Source: Nostoc sp. T09 (GTDB lineage Bacteria; Cyanobacteriota; Cyanobacteriia; Cyanobacteriales; Nostocaceae). Taken from it: DNA of 64,000 nt. The position numbers and the translations under genes are program-made. Positions 16,926-25,483 of the stretch are shown here, piece by piece. The first letter of the stretch is position 1, and the number at the start of each line of letters is the position of its first letter. The stretch lies in the NCBI RefSeq assembly GCF_002154695.1, contig NZ_MTAV01000131.1, positions 1 through 64,000 on the forward strand, read 5' to 3'. Below the pieces are notes generated by a model that ran no database searches, had not been told where the DNA came from, and saw only the letters and a program-made list of their open reading frames with translations.

Positions 16926-18692
16926 TTGGACTATTTTTTTCTAAATTTATTCAATCTCTTGCTAGGAGATCAAAATCCTGGTAATAAAGCAGATGAGCGT
17001 ACTATTCTTATAGCTAGCCATCAGACTAATAGTGTTGGATACGAGCAGAAAATCGGTAAGGTTTTTACAAAAAATTTGTTAGATGTTAGCCCAGGGCATC
17101 TGATACAAAATATTCCAAAACATCATCAGCGCGTTTCCGTTATTAACAGTTCCTCTGAACAAAAAATAAATAGTTATTACATCAGCCCTTTAGGCAATGA
17201 TTTCAATCTAGGCACTTCACCAGCAAGTGCGTGGCGAACTATCAACAAAGTTAATAATTCCAAATTTCGCCCAGGCGATCGCATCCTATTTCGAGGAGGA
17301 GCTATTTTTAAGGGTAATCTCATCTTTGATGCTAATGATCGCGGCACAGCCATAAATCCAATTATTATCAGTTCTTATGGAAGAGGTCGTGCCACTATTA
17401 ATGCAGGAAATGAGACGGGAATTAATATTCATAATACTGCTGGTTATTATATCTCTAATCTCAACGTTTTTGGCTCAGGTAGTTCAACTAATAGGGGAGA
17501 TGGAATTAATTTCTACAATGATCTAGCTGGTAACGTGAAGCTTGAGAAAATTACTTTTAACAACATCGAAGTTAGTGGCTTTGGCAACTACGGAATTGCT
17601 ATTGGTGGTTGGAATCAGCAAAGTGGATATCGCAATGTCAGAGTGACCAATGTTCTGACTCATGATAACAGGAAAGCGGGACTAATTACTTACGCTCAAA
17701 TGTTAAACGTCAACCAAAATATTTATGTTGCCTATGTGAGAGCTTACAACAATTTGGGCATTCCCGAAGATTCAACTCCGACAGGAAGTGGAATTGTTTT
17801 GGGAAGCGTAAATACTGGTGTGATTGAACGCTCTGTAGCTCATAATAATGGCGCTCTCAATAATTCTCCTAATGGTCCGGTTGGCATTTGGACTTACGAT
17901 TCTACTAATATTACTATTCAATATAATGAATCCTATAAAAATCGTACGGGTGGAACAGCTGACGGAGATGGTTTTGACTTGGACCAAAATGTCTCTAATT
18001 CTGTTGTGCAATATAACTTTTCTCATGACAATGATGGCGCTGGATTTTTACTTTCGCAGGGTGCAGATAATCTAAATCATACGGGTAACTCCATTAGATA
18101 TAACATCAGCCAAAATGACGCAAGAAAGCTGAATTATGGGGCAATTCATATATTCGGGAAGGTTAGGAATGCCGAAATTTATAACAATACTGTATTTATG
18201 CAAGCAGGCTCAACTAATAGCCCGTCAGCAGTCCTGATTTATAACCCCGTTAACAGCGTACATTTTCGTAACAATATCTTTCAGACTAAAAACGGTTTAA
18301 AACTCATTGTTGCTCCTCAGAATTCCACAGATCTACTTTTTCAAGGAAACAATTACTATGCAACTGGTAGTTCTTTTAATATTCGTTGGGGTGAGATGAC
18401 TTACAATAGTCTTAATAGCTGGCGCATAATTACAGGTCAAGAAAAGGTTTTATCAAGAAATGTCGGCATGAGCCTCAATCCATTATTCATCAACCCTAAT
18501 GCTGGAAAGACAATTAACAATCCAGCTTTGCTGAATAAACTTAATGCCTATCGACTAGGCCCAACTTCACCCTTAATCGATGCCGGATTAAATTTAAAGT
18601 TGCTTTTTGGTATCAATCCAGGAACCCAAGATTTTTATGGAAAGGTACTGCCAAATCGTTTGGGCTATGACATAGGGGCTAATGAATTCTAG
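16926..18692 (+). CDS. Right-handed parallel beta-helix repeat protein
   Basis: A 588-residue protein on the opposite strand to its neighbours. After an unusual 90-residue N-terminus it has YYISPLGNDFNLGTSPASAW and RPGDRILFRGGAIFKG. A long run of Asn- and Gly-rich beta-helix coils follows (NNIEVSGFGNYGIAIGG, NVTNVLTHDN-like turns, VQYNFSHDNDGAGF). It closes with SPLIDAGLN and GYDIGANEF. This architecture is usual for pectate-lyase-like or glycan-processing proteins. The start is a TTG only two bases after GAGGAG, so the true start is uncertain. No signal peptide is seen. Catalytic residues are not identified. Confidence 0.82.
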   Translation: MDYFFLNLFNLLLGDQNPGNKADERTILIASHQTNSVGYEQKIGKVFTKNLLDVSPGHLIQNIPKHHQRVSVINSSSEQKINSYYISPLGNDFNLGTSPASAWRTINKVNNSKFRPGDRILFRGGAIFKGNLIFDANDRGTAINPIIISSYGRGRATINAGNETGINIHNTAGYYISNLNVFGSGSSTNRGDGINFYNDLAGNVKLEKITFNNIEVSGFGNYGIAIGGWNQQSGYRNVRVTNVLTHDNRKAGLITYAQMLNVNQNIYVAYVRAYNNLGIPEDSTPTGSGIVLGSVNTGVIERSVAHNNGALNNSPNGPVGIWTYDSTNITIQYNESYKNRTGGTADGDGFDLDQNVSNSVVQYNFSHDNDGAGFLLSQGADNLNHTGNSIRYNISQNDARKLNYGAIHIFGKVRNAEIYNNTVFMQAGSTNSPSAVLIYNPVNSVHFRNNIFQTKNGLKLIVAPQNSTDLLFQGNNYYATGSSFNIRWGEMTYNSLNSWRIITGQEKVLSRNVGMSLNPLFINPNAGKTINNPALLNKLNAYRLGPTSPLIDAGLNLKLLFGINPGTQDFYGKVLPNRLGYDIGANEF

Positions 18693-18720
18693 ATGATTAA
18701 ACCTGCAAGAAAATTCCCTC

Positions 18721-19611
18721 CTATGAAGATGGTTTTTGTAGAATAACTAAGTCTTGTGCCGCCACCCATGTTGGTGTACTTCCTGACCAAATTCCTGGTA
18801 CGGGTAACTGGGCTAAATGCAGTCCAGCTTTGGTTGTAAAATCCTCAATTAAACTTAGTTTATAGGCTGTCATCTGTTCTGGATTATTCGGTTCTGCAAT
18901 GGCAAATTCATCTCCATAAGAGCCATAAGTATGATCAAAATTGAACCCAGTTCGAGCAAAACCAAGTGGTCGAGGTTGTCCACGTCGGTAATTGTCTAAT
19001 AAAAAAAAGCTAAATACAGCTCGTCCGTTGGGCTTCAGTACACGAGCAGTTTCCTGAAAATAATTGGCAGCTGCTTCTGGTAGCATGTGCGTAAATACGG
19101 AAGCAGCATAAACCAGATCAAAACAATTATCTTGATAGGGAAAATGATAGTCTTTAGCCTGAATCTGCCCTGCTGGATTGTAGAAAGTGTTATGTATATT
19201 AGCCCAGATAAAGCGGAAGTTAGGATGAGCCTGATGAAATGTTCGTTCTAGAAAAGCAACTTTTTCTTGACAAATTTCAAAACCGTCATAATCTCCTTGA
19301 GAAGATAATATATAGCGTAGAGGAAACGCAATTCTTCCTAGCCCACAGCCGATTTCCAAGATGCGACTGGTTCTAGTAATACATCCGTAAACTCTCAGTA
19401 ACATACTCCACTCTTCAGCCCAACGGAACCATTCTTCTAGAGTGTTAATTCCCTCTAAATCCATTAGTTCTAGTGGTGGTATCAAGTTAGGCTCATACGC
19501 AACCCAATCAGGGAATTTTTCAGCCTGCTCACTCTGTTGAGTTTTATAGTAGCGTTGTAATAAGTTGAGCCAGGGGCTTTTAAACAGATTTGCTTTCCAC
19601 TGTGCAATCAT
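18721..19611 (-). CDS. Class I SAM-dependent methyltransferase
   Basis: A 296-residue protein, convergent with the beta-helix gene. The SAM-binding motif I is ILEIGCGLGRIAF, with the acidic residue after strand 2 in YDGFEIC, motif IV CFDLVYAASVFTHM and post-motif RVLKPNGRAVFSFF. A helical N-terminus (WLNLLQRYYKTQQSEQAE) precedes the fold. Its position between exporter and glycosyltransferase genes suggests it methylates a sugar or lipid-linked glycan; the substrate is inferred from context only. Confidence 0.85.
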   Translation of the reverse strand: MIAQWKANLFKSPWLNLLQRYYKTQQSEQAEKFPDWVAYEPNLIPPLELMDLEGINTLEEWFRWAEEWSMLLRVYGCITRTSRILEIGCGLGRIAFPLRYILSSQGDYDGFEICQEKVAFLERTFHQAHPNFRFIWANIHNTFYNPAGQIQAKDYHFPYQDNCFDLVYAASVFTHMLPEAAANYFQETARVLKPNGRAVFSFFLLDNYRRGQPRPLGFARTGFNFDHTYGSYGDEFAIAEPNNPEQMTAYKLSLIEDFTTKAGLHLAQLPVPGIWSGSTPTWVAAQDLVILQKPSS

Positions 19612-19704
19612 AATTGATCTGCTCTCCTATTAAAGAATCTAAAATAATTTAATCTGTGTAAGAATTCAGCACCCAGGAGTCAGAAGTCAGAATTTAGAGG
19701 TAAT

Positions 19705-19820
19705 CTATAGGACTCATATTTGATTTTTGAAAAAAACTCAGTACAGTTTTATTCCTTCTTCCCTGTTCCCTGTTCCCTCCCTACGTAAATAATTTCAGTA
19801 ATCAAATCGGATTGCTATAG
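19705..19820. mobile_element. 116-bp MITE-like element, copy 1
   Basis: The ends are inverted: CTATAGGACTCATATTTGAT at the left and the complement of CTATAGCAATCCGATTTGAT at the right. The middle holds a poly-pyrimidine run TTCCCTGTTCCCTG. Near-identical copies occur at 42163-42246 (right end deleted) and 53575-53691. It is nested inside a looser outer inverted repeat of the type GAATTCAG...CAGGAGTCAGAAGTCAG (about 19661-19700 against 19866-19888). There is no coding capacity. Confidence 0.7.
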
Positions 19821-19888
19821 TAGATTAGTAAATTGATTCATCAAATATTTCTCCTCATCCTTTAACCCTTCTGGCTCCTGAATTCTTA

Positions 19889-21175
19889 CTAATCTATTTC
19901 TTTAAAAAATGCGTAATTTGAGATTTTTGCTGGCTGAGGATTTGGCATTTTTATCCCCTTCAATTCCCAGTAGCATGGAGGAGAAATAATCCCATTTTTG
20001 CTAACAGATGACTGAACCTGTAATGAATAAACGTGCCAGTGGTAGTCATAAGCATAAGCCCAATCTGACTTATAAATTCCCACATTAACGAAATACTTTC
20101 CTTGAGCAAGATCTAAGCGATTAATATGAAGGCTGATTTTTCCTTGACCTTGAATTCCCGGAATGTTTAACCCTATTATTTCCGTATTTGTGTCTAGACA
20201 AACTTGACCGTCCTGCTGACTAATCGAGACACTAAAAATAGGTGACTCAATAAATTGTGGTGAGAGATAATCAATTTCAACTGTGAGAGAATCACCGCTA
20301 TTAATTCCGGAAACGGGCGCAAGCCTCACATCAGTAATTTCGCTTTCTAAAGAGCCAAAGCGGTTTTCATTAACTCGGAGTTCGTTTCCCGTTTTTGTCA
20401 TCTGAGGTGGCCTTGTAGGAGTGCGTCGTTGAGTTTCCGATCGCATCTGTGCCACATACTGTCCTGCAACCACTTCCGGCTCGCCATCAACTACGATTCT
20501 TCCCTGCTGTAACCATAAAGCGCGATCGCACAGTTGTTGAACTTGCTCCGCACTGTGAGAAATGTAGACAATAGCACAGCCTTGTTCTTTGAGATCAGCA
20601 ATGCGTTCTAAACACTTGGTTTGAAATGAAATATCTCCCACTGAGAGAAACTCATCTACCAAAAGAATTTCTGGATTAGTATGGACAGCTACCGAAAAAC
20701 CTAGCCGCATTTGCATTCCAGTGCTATAAGTCCGCAATGGGTTATCTATAGACTCTGTTAATTCTGCAAAATCAACAATATCATCGAAACGCCGCGCCAC
20801 TTCTTTACGGGTTAATCCGGCGACAATACCAGTTACAAAGATATTTTCTCGTCCGGTTAAATCAGGAGAAAAACCAGATCCTAAGTCTAGTAGTGCTCCT
20901 ATTCGCCCATTCACTATAACTCTGCCTTCATCGGGACAACCAACGCCACCAATTAGCTGTAGCAGTGTGGATTTACCTGCGCCGTTTTTACCAAGAATGC
21001 CTAGCATCTCGCCTGGGGAAACAGTAAAGCTGATATCTCGTAAAGCCCAAAAACTCTCTACTGCTCTCATGCGCCGCCAGCCTGCCAGCGCTGCTTCCAT
21101 AATAGTACGCGGTCGATCCGCATGATAGCGATTAAACCGCTTACCAAGTCGCTGTACGATAATAGCTTCAGGCAT
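19889..21175 (-). CDS. Polysaccharide ABC exporter ATP-binding protein, Wzt-like
   Basis: A 428-residue ATPase. Walker A is GILGKNGAGKSTLL (near 60-70), the signature region YSTGMQMRLGFSVA precedes Walker B ILLVDEFLSVGD, and the switch His lies in YISHSAEQV. After residue about 260 comes a beta-rich C-terminal domain (VEIDYLSPQ, FSVSISQQDGQ, GKYFVNVGIYKSDWAY). This is typical of Wzt proteins that recognise the terminally modified end of the glycan before export. It directly abuts the permease gene and forms an exporter with it. Confidence 0.93.
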   Translation of the reverse strand: MPEAIIVQRLGKRFNRYHADRPRTIMEAALAGWRRMRAVESFWALRDISFTVSPGEMLGILGKNGAGKSTLLQLIGGVGCPDEGRVIVNGRIGALLDLGSGFSPDLTGRENIFVTGIVAGLTRKEVARRFDDIVDFAELTESIDNPLRTYSTGMQMRLGFSVAVHTNPEILLVDEFLSVGDISFQTKCLERIADLKEQGCAIVYISHSAEQVQQLCDRALWLQQGRIVVDGEPEVVAGQYVAQMRSETQRRTPTRPPQMTKTGNELRVNENRFGSLESEITDVRLAPVSGINSGDSLTVEIDYLSPQFIESPIFSVSISQQDGQVCLDTNTEIIGLNIPGIQGQGKISLHINRLDLAQGKYFVNVGIYKSDWAYAYDYHWHVYSLQVQSSVSKNGIISPPCYWELKGIKMPNPQPAKISNYAFFKEID

Positions 21176-21967
21176 TTACAGTTCCTCCACAAAGCGATGA
21201 CTCTGTCGCTTAAAAAACTGTAGACCAATGGGCAAACAAACTACCATCACTACAGCCAGAATGAATAAAGATTGCCAATTGGGTTGCGTTCCTTGCATCA
21301 GTATGGCTCGGTATGCTGAGACAATATGTACCATTGGATTTAAATAGTAAAGATACTGATAACCTAGTGGTACATTCTTAATATCGTAAAAAATTGGCGT
21401 GAGATAGAAAAATAGCTGTAAAATTATACCGAGAGTATGCTGGGTATCTCGAAATGTCACGTTGAGAGCAGCTAGTAAATAGGATAAGCTGACCGTTAGT
21501 ACAAATTGAAGAGCCTGTAAAATTGGCAACAAAAGGATGACAGGTTTTAATTCAATCCCATCAATTAATAAAAAAATGATCAAAACTGGCAGCGCCAGCA
21601 TAAAGTGAATTAAACCTGTTGTGGTAATCACCACTGGCAAAATCGCGATCGGGAAACCAGGTTGTCTAATCAGAGCGCGATTTGCAATGATCACGCCAGT
21701 TGATTGGTAGAGGGCAGTTTGAAACCAATTCCAAACCAGCAAGCCACTAAATACAAAAGAAGAATATTTGGGAATTGATACGGGTAGCACCAACTGGAAG
21801 ATAAAGGCAAAAACCGCCAGTTGCAGTAATGGATTAATCAATGTCCAAGTTACTCCCATTACCGATCGCTTGTAGAGCAACTTCATGTCCCGATTGACTA
21901 GTTCGCGCAAGAGATCTAACCAATAGATCACCTGGCGTTTGTATAGCGGCCTAGCGAAAACTTTCAC
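21176..21967 (-). CDS. Polysaccharide ABC exporter permease, Wzm-like
   Basis: A 263-residue ABC-2-type inner-membrane permease. A cytosolic amphipathic start (LLRELVNRDMKLLYKRSV) with GVTWTLINPLLQLAVF precedes about six membrane segments; FFYLTPIFYDIKNVP and YYLNPMVHIVSAYRAILM are hallmark loops of the Wzm/TagG family. It ends one base before the ATPase start and overlaps the upstream glycosyltransferase by 4 bp, so the three are one transcription unit. With the Wzt-like ATPase it should export the lipid-linked glycan. Confidence 0.93.
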   Translation of the reverse strand: MKVFARPLYKRQVIYWLDLLRELVNRDMKLLYKRSVMGVTWTLINPLLQLAVFAFIFQLVLPVSIPKYSSFVFSGLLVWNWFQTALYQSTGVIIANRALIRQPGFPIAILPVVITTTGLIHFMLALPVLIIFLLIDGIELKPVILLLPILQALQFVLTVSLSYLLAALNVTFRDTQHTLGIILQLFFYLTPIFYDIKNVPLGYQYLYYLNPMVHIVSAYRAILMQGTQPNWQSLFILAVVMVVCLPIGLQFFKRQSHRFVEEL

Positions 21968-23217
21968 AACAGCACCTCATCGCTCACTGCTTTCCCGACA
22001 CTTGCTTTTGGGGGCTGGGTGGCAATTTGTCTTGCCGATGCCTGCGTTGTTCTGTAGGCGAATAGACTGAAGAACATTCCAGCTAATTCCATAACAACCA
22101 ACTGTCGTGGCAGTTTACGCGGAGGAAGAATAAGATTGCGAAGAATCCATTTACCTAACCAATCGGATAACCAGAAATTCAGAATTGATGACCTACTGAC
22201 AGTCTGGTTACGAATACAGGTGAGGAGATAACAGCCAAAAGCGCGACCATTATCATAGATTTGTTGGCGCAGGGCCAAGAAGTAGCGTCTATGAGTATGC
22301 CAAACTAACATTGCAGGCTCATAAAGGAGCGTGTGTCCCTGGGCAACGACACGATGGAACAACTCGATGTCACCGCCACCCCCACTAGGAGTACCAACAT
22401 CCAGCGCTACATCAAAAAAGCCGATCTTAGCAAAGAGGTTACGGCGAAAAGCCATGTTGGCTCCTACACCAAAGCTACTTGCCCAAATTATTTCTCGCTC
22501 GCTGAGTGTATCCCGCCTGATCATCTTCCGCCGAAAGCCTTTGCCCATGCCACCATAATCAAACTCAAAGAGAAACTGTGGCAAGGTTTCCAATTCTGCG
22601 GGAGCAACTAACCCAGTGACTGCCATAACTTCTGACTCGGCAAAAGCGTTAGCGATCGCTTCTAACCAAAAATTATCTACCTGCACGTCATCGTCAGTAA
22701 AGGCAAGGATGTCATAACGCGCCTCAATAATTCCACGGTTGCGTGCCCAGTCTAATCCTGGGCGATCTTCGCGTACATAACGCACAGGTAGGCGCGCTAC
22801 TAACTTCGCGGTTTCATCATTACTTGGTGCATTATCAACGACGATAATTTCATAGTTTGGATAATTTAGCGATAAGAGTGATTGCAGACAGCGTTCTAAT
22901 TGTGTAGTGCGATCGCGGGTACAAACAATCACACTAATGGGACTAATTGCTTCTGGTGGTTTACTGCTAGTTTCCCTATCACTAAGATTTCGCTTGCTCA
23001 CGGCTCGCATCAGCTCTGTTCCCAGCTGGTTGGCAATCTCCTGTTGAAGTTGTTCGGCTGAAACCATAGGTGTACTTGGGTTAGGAATAGAAACCCAAAC
23101 CCAGCTAAGTGGCTGCTTATGGTAACGTACCAGAATCCAGAGGCTATCGTATCCTTCACCGCCCCAAATTGGCACGATCTTTTCTGAGAGTTCAAGCTCA
23201 AGCACCTTAGTTGGCAT
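21964..23217 (-). CDS. Family 2 glycosyltransferase with N-terminal accessory module
   Basis: A 417-residue protein. Residues about 5-75 form a small beta/alpha module (VLELELSEKI, WILVRYHKQPLSW, LQQEIANQLGTEL) also found in neighbouring proteins. The GT-A domain then shows ISVIVCTRDRTTQLERCLQS, VDNAPSND, an FTDDDVQ acidic motif that should bind the metal-nucleotide, and GVGANMAFRRNLF with HRVVAQGHTLLYEP. A C-terminal hydrophobic stretch (MELAGMFFSLFAY) may associate with the membrane. It overlaps the exporter permease gene by 4 bp. Confidence 0.9.
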   Translation of the reverse strand: MPTKVLELELSEKIVPIWGGEGYDSLWILVRYHKQPLSWVWVSIPNPSTPMVSAEQLQQEIANQLGTELMRAVSKRNLSDRETSSKPPEAISPISVIVCTRDRTTQLERCLQSLLSLNYPNYEIIVVDNAPSNDETAKLVARLPVRYVREDRPGLDWARNRGIIEARYDILAFTDDDVQVDNFWLEAIANAFAESEVMAVTGLVAPAELETLPQFLFEFDYGGMGKGFRRKMIRRDTLSEREIIWASSFGVGANMAFRRNLFAKIGFFDVALDVGTPSGGGGDIELFHRVVAQGHTLLYEPAMLVWHTHRRYFLALRQQIYDNGRAFGCYLLTCIRNQTVSRSSILNFWLSDWLGKWILRNLILPPRKLPRQLVVMELAGMFFSLFAYRTTQASARQIATQPPKASVGKAVSDEVLL

Positions 23218-23228
23218 AGAAACTTACC

Positions 23229-24173
23229 TTATATCTTTTTAATCCAGATACTCGATCCCGCATGTTGACCACACAAAGGCATTTCATTCTGTAATCTGTC
23301 TCTATATAAGTGACCAATAAAAGAATTAAAATAAACTATCTTAAACGCGCTGTTATATTGTAAAAATGCTCTCAACAGGTAAGCTTCATTCCATGCCCGA
23401 CCTTGGTATACCCATTCTTTGGGATATTCAAAAGGGTAATATATATCATGTAAGTGAATATAAACACCGCTTTTAATATGAGGCAATATTCTAAAGAAAA
23501 TATGATTTACATCACTATCTATTTTGGAGACATGGGTAGAGTCAATGAACAGAATGTCTCCTGCATTCAGAGATGAAAAGTTGCTAAGTTCGATATCTTG
23601 AAGATTATTTGGAATAATTTTAATTCTATCTACATCAGAATGTTTTATTAATGATAGTAATAATTCTGGGTAAGGCTCAATAAATGTACATAATATTTCA
23701 TTATTAAAAAACATTTCATTTGTATCTAGCATCACGCATGAGGAATACCCAGACCCAATTTCTATAATCTTCTTTGGCTGGATATGCCTGATCATGCTGT
23801 AGAGAATAATTGCTTCACCATAAGAATAATTAGGATTATCGAAGAAATATCTCAAATTATCTGTTTTTTGCTCTTTAAATGGCTGTTGAGCGTAGTATGA
23901 CTTAAACTCAGTTAATAAACCAAGTTGTTCTGCTTCATTGAGATCAACACCCAAAATTTCTTTAGGTATATTTCCAAAAATTTCTGCTTCCTTATCTTTA
24001 ATTTTTTCAATAGAAGGAATGGGGGAGTAAAAATGTCCTGGCGGCCATCCAAGCTGGTATTGTTTGATTGAAGATTGTAAATTATTTATCTGAGTATGTA
24101 ATTGCTTAATTTCCGAATAAAGTTGTTTCACTAGAGGTAGTCTTTTAATAGGATTTTCTATCAAGCTTTTCAT
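23229..24173 (-). CDS. Class I SAM-dependent methyltransferase (Methyltransf_24-like)
   Basis: A 314-residue protein. The N-terminus (about 1-40) is a short coiled helix (KQLYSEIKQLHTQINNLQSS). The methyltransferase core includes KKIIEIGSGYSSCVML (motif I), FIEPYPELL (ribose-binding acidic residue), ILFIDSTHVSK and YIHLHDIYYPFEYP, as in Methyltransf_24 enzymes often found with glycan genes. Its codons are clearly more AT-rich than the adjacent glycosyltransferases, which hints at separate acquisition. The substrate is presumably a sugar hydroxyl, from context. Confidence 0.83.
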   Translation of the reverse strand: MKSLIENPIKRLPLVKQLYSEIKQLHTQINNLQSSIKQYQLGWPPGHFYSPIPSIEKIKDKEAEIFGNIPKEILGVDLNEAEQLGLLTEFKSYYAQQPFKEQKTDNLRYFFDNPNYSYGEAIILYSMIRHIQPKKIIEIGSGYSSCVMLDTNEMFFNNEILCTFIEPYPELLLSLIKHSDVDRIKIIPNNLQDIELSNFSSLNAGDILFIDSTHVSKIDSDVNHIFFRILPHIKSGVYIHLHDIYYPFEYPKEWVYQGRAWNEAYLLRAFLQYNSAFKIVYFNSFIGHLYRDRLQNEMPLCGQHAGSSIWIKKI

Positions 24174-24223
24174 GATTAATTCCTGAGATTTTTAGGAGAG
24201 TAGATAACTTAGTGAAAAACTCA

Positions 24224-25483
24224 TCAATCAACACTAGTAAATTTGTTGATTGCACCCTCCATTGCTAGTGCTTGTAGTAGTGAAAAAGCTAAGGTATGCG
24301 CCAAAATTGGGCGAAGATGCACTCCTCGCAGTCTTTCAGCACCAGATTGACAAGGGATACGACCCACAGCATATTGCCCATAGCGAAGACGAGCCGCCGC
24401 CGGACGTTTCTTGTCTAGTTGCTGCTCTGCCAAGCTTAATCCTTCTTGAAGATCGAGTTCAATCTCAACACCCGATTGATCTGGGCGGATCGATCCGCCT
24501 TGTAAAAAGCTGGCTAGTCCTTTGTGAGTTTTCAATTCATCTACAACTCCTCGAAAGTACCAATAGCCATGCAGTCGTTCATTCAAATTTTGCCAAAAAC
24601 CACGCATTCGCAGCGATTCTAGTACGTTTAATAACCACCGAGATCCAGCCGCTAGTAGATCGGTAAGGGCTGGTATGCTAAAGCTGAGAAAGATTATTAG
24701 GCGATCTAACCAGGAAACAGGAGTTCCAAAATAATAAAGTCGTAGGTTAGGTATTAAATCAGGATGACAACGACCAAATAGGATGTCAGCACGCCCCTCA
24801 TTACGTTTTCGAGAAAGCGAACGGTCAAGATTAGTGACTTCGTCGTGGTGATAACCTAAGGCATTATGAGCAAATACGAAGTCAGCACCAGCCTTAATCA
24901 AGCGCGCACCAAGTTCGTAGTCTTCTCGACACCGAAAAGTAGTATTGAATCCACCAATGCGCTGGAATAATTCTGCTTCTAAGGAAAAGTTACCGCTGAG
25001 CAAGTCTTCATAAGTATAGCGATGACCTAGCTGGCGCATACTCTGAAACTTTGTTTCCCACCAAGTTCCAAGCTGGATATGGAAGAAGCTAGACGAGTTT
25101 TGAAGCCGAGGCGGGAGATAGCCAATAACTACTAGTTCGGGGTGGAACTGATGAGCTTTGATGTGAGCCTCTACTAAGTGCGGTGACGCTTCGATATCAT
25201 CATCTAAAAAAAGCAGCAGTGAGCCTGTAGCAGATGCTGCTCCTTGATTTCGCGCTGTGGCGGCTCCTTGTCCTGGCTGTTCGATGACCTTAAGAGCAAA
25301 GGGCACTTCATAATTGCAGAGCATTTCCAGCGTGCCGTCGTTACAACCGTCAGCAACGACAATAACTTCCATCTCCTGTAGAGGATAAGTTTGCAGTTTC
25401 AGGGCATCTAGGTTGCGTTTAAGAGAGGCACTGCGGTTATGAGTTGGAATAATTACACTAATGCTTGGTGTGATTTTATTCAT
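24224..25483 (-). CDS. Family 2 glycosyltransferase with C-terminal accessory module
   Basis: A 419-residue GT-A enzyme: ISVIIPTHNRSASLKRNLDA, VVADGCNDGT, FLDDDIEASPHLVEAH and GFNTTFRCREDYELGARL (catalytic-base Glu-Asp region). A central hydrophobic segment (LIIFLSFSIPALTDLLAAG) may anchor it to the membrane. The last 80 residues (EIELDLQEGL, ARLRYGQYAVGRIP, LRPILAHTLAFSLLQ) match the small module that sits at the N-terminus of its neighbours. It overlaps the upstream glycosyltransferase gene by 8 bp. Confidence 0.9.
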   Translation of the reverse strand: MNKITPSISVIIPTHNRSASLKRNLDALKLQTYPLQEMEVIVVADGCNDGTLEMLCNYEVPFALKVIEQPGQGAATARNQGAASATGSLLLFLDDDIEASPHLVEAHIKAHQFHPELVVIGYLPPRLQNSSSFFHIQLGTWWETKFQSMRQLGHRYTYEDLLSGNFSLEAELFQRIGGFNTTFRCREDYELGARLIKAGADFVFAHNALGYHHDEVTNLDRSLSRKRNEGRADILFGRCHPDLIPNLRLYYFGTPVSWLDRLIIFLSFSIPALTDLLAAGSRWLLNVLESLRMRGFWQNLNERLHGYWYFRGVVDELKTHKGLASFLQGGSIRPDQSGVEIELDLQEGLSLAEQQLDKKRPAAARLRYGQYAVGRIPCQSGAERLRGVHLRPILAHTLAFSLLQALAMEGAINKFTSVD

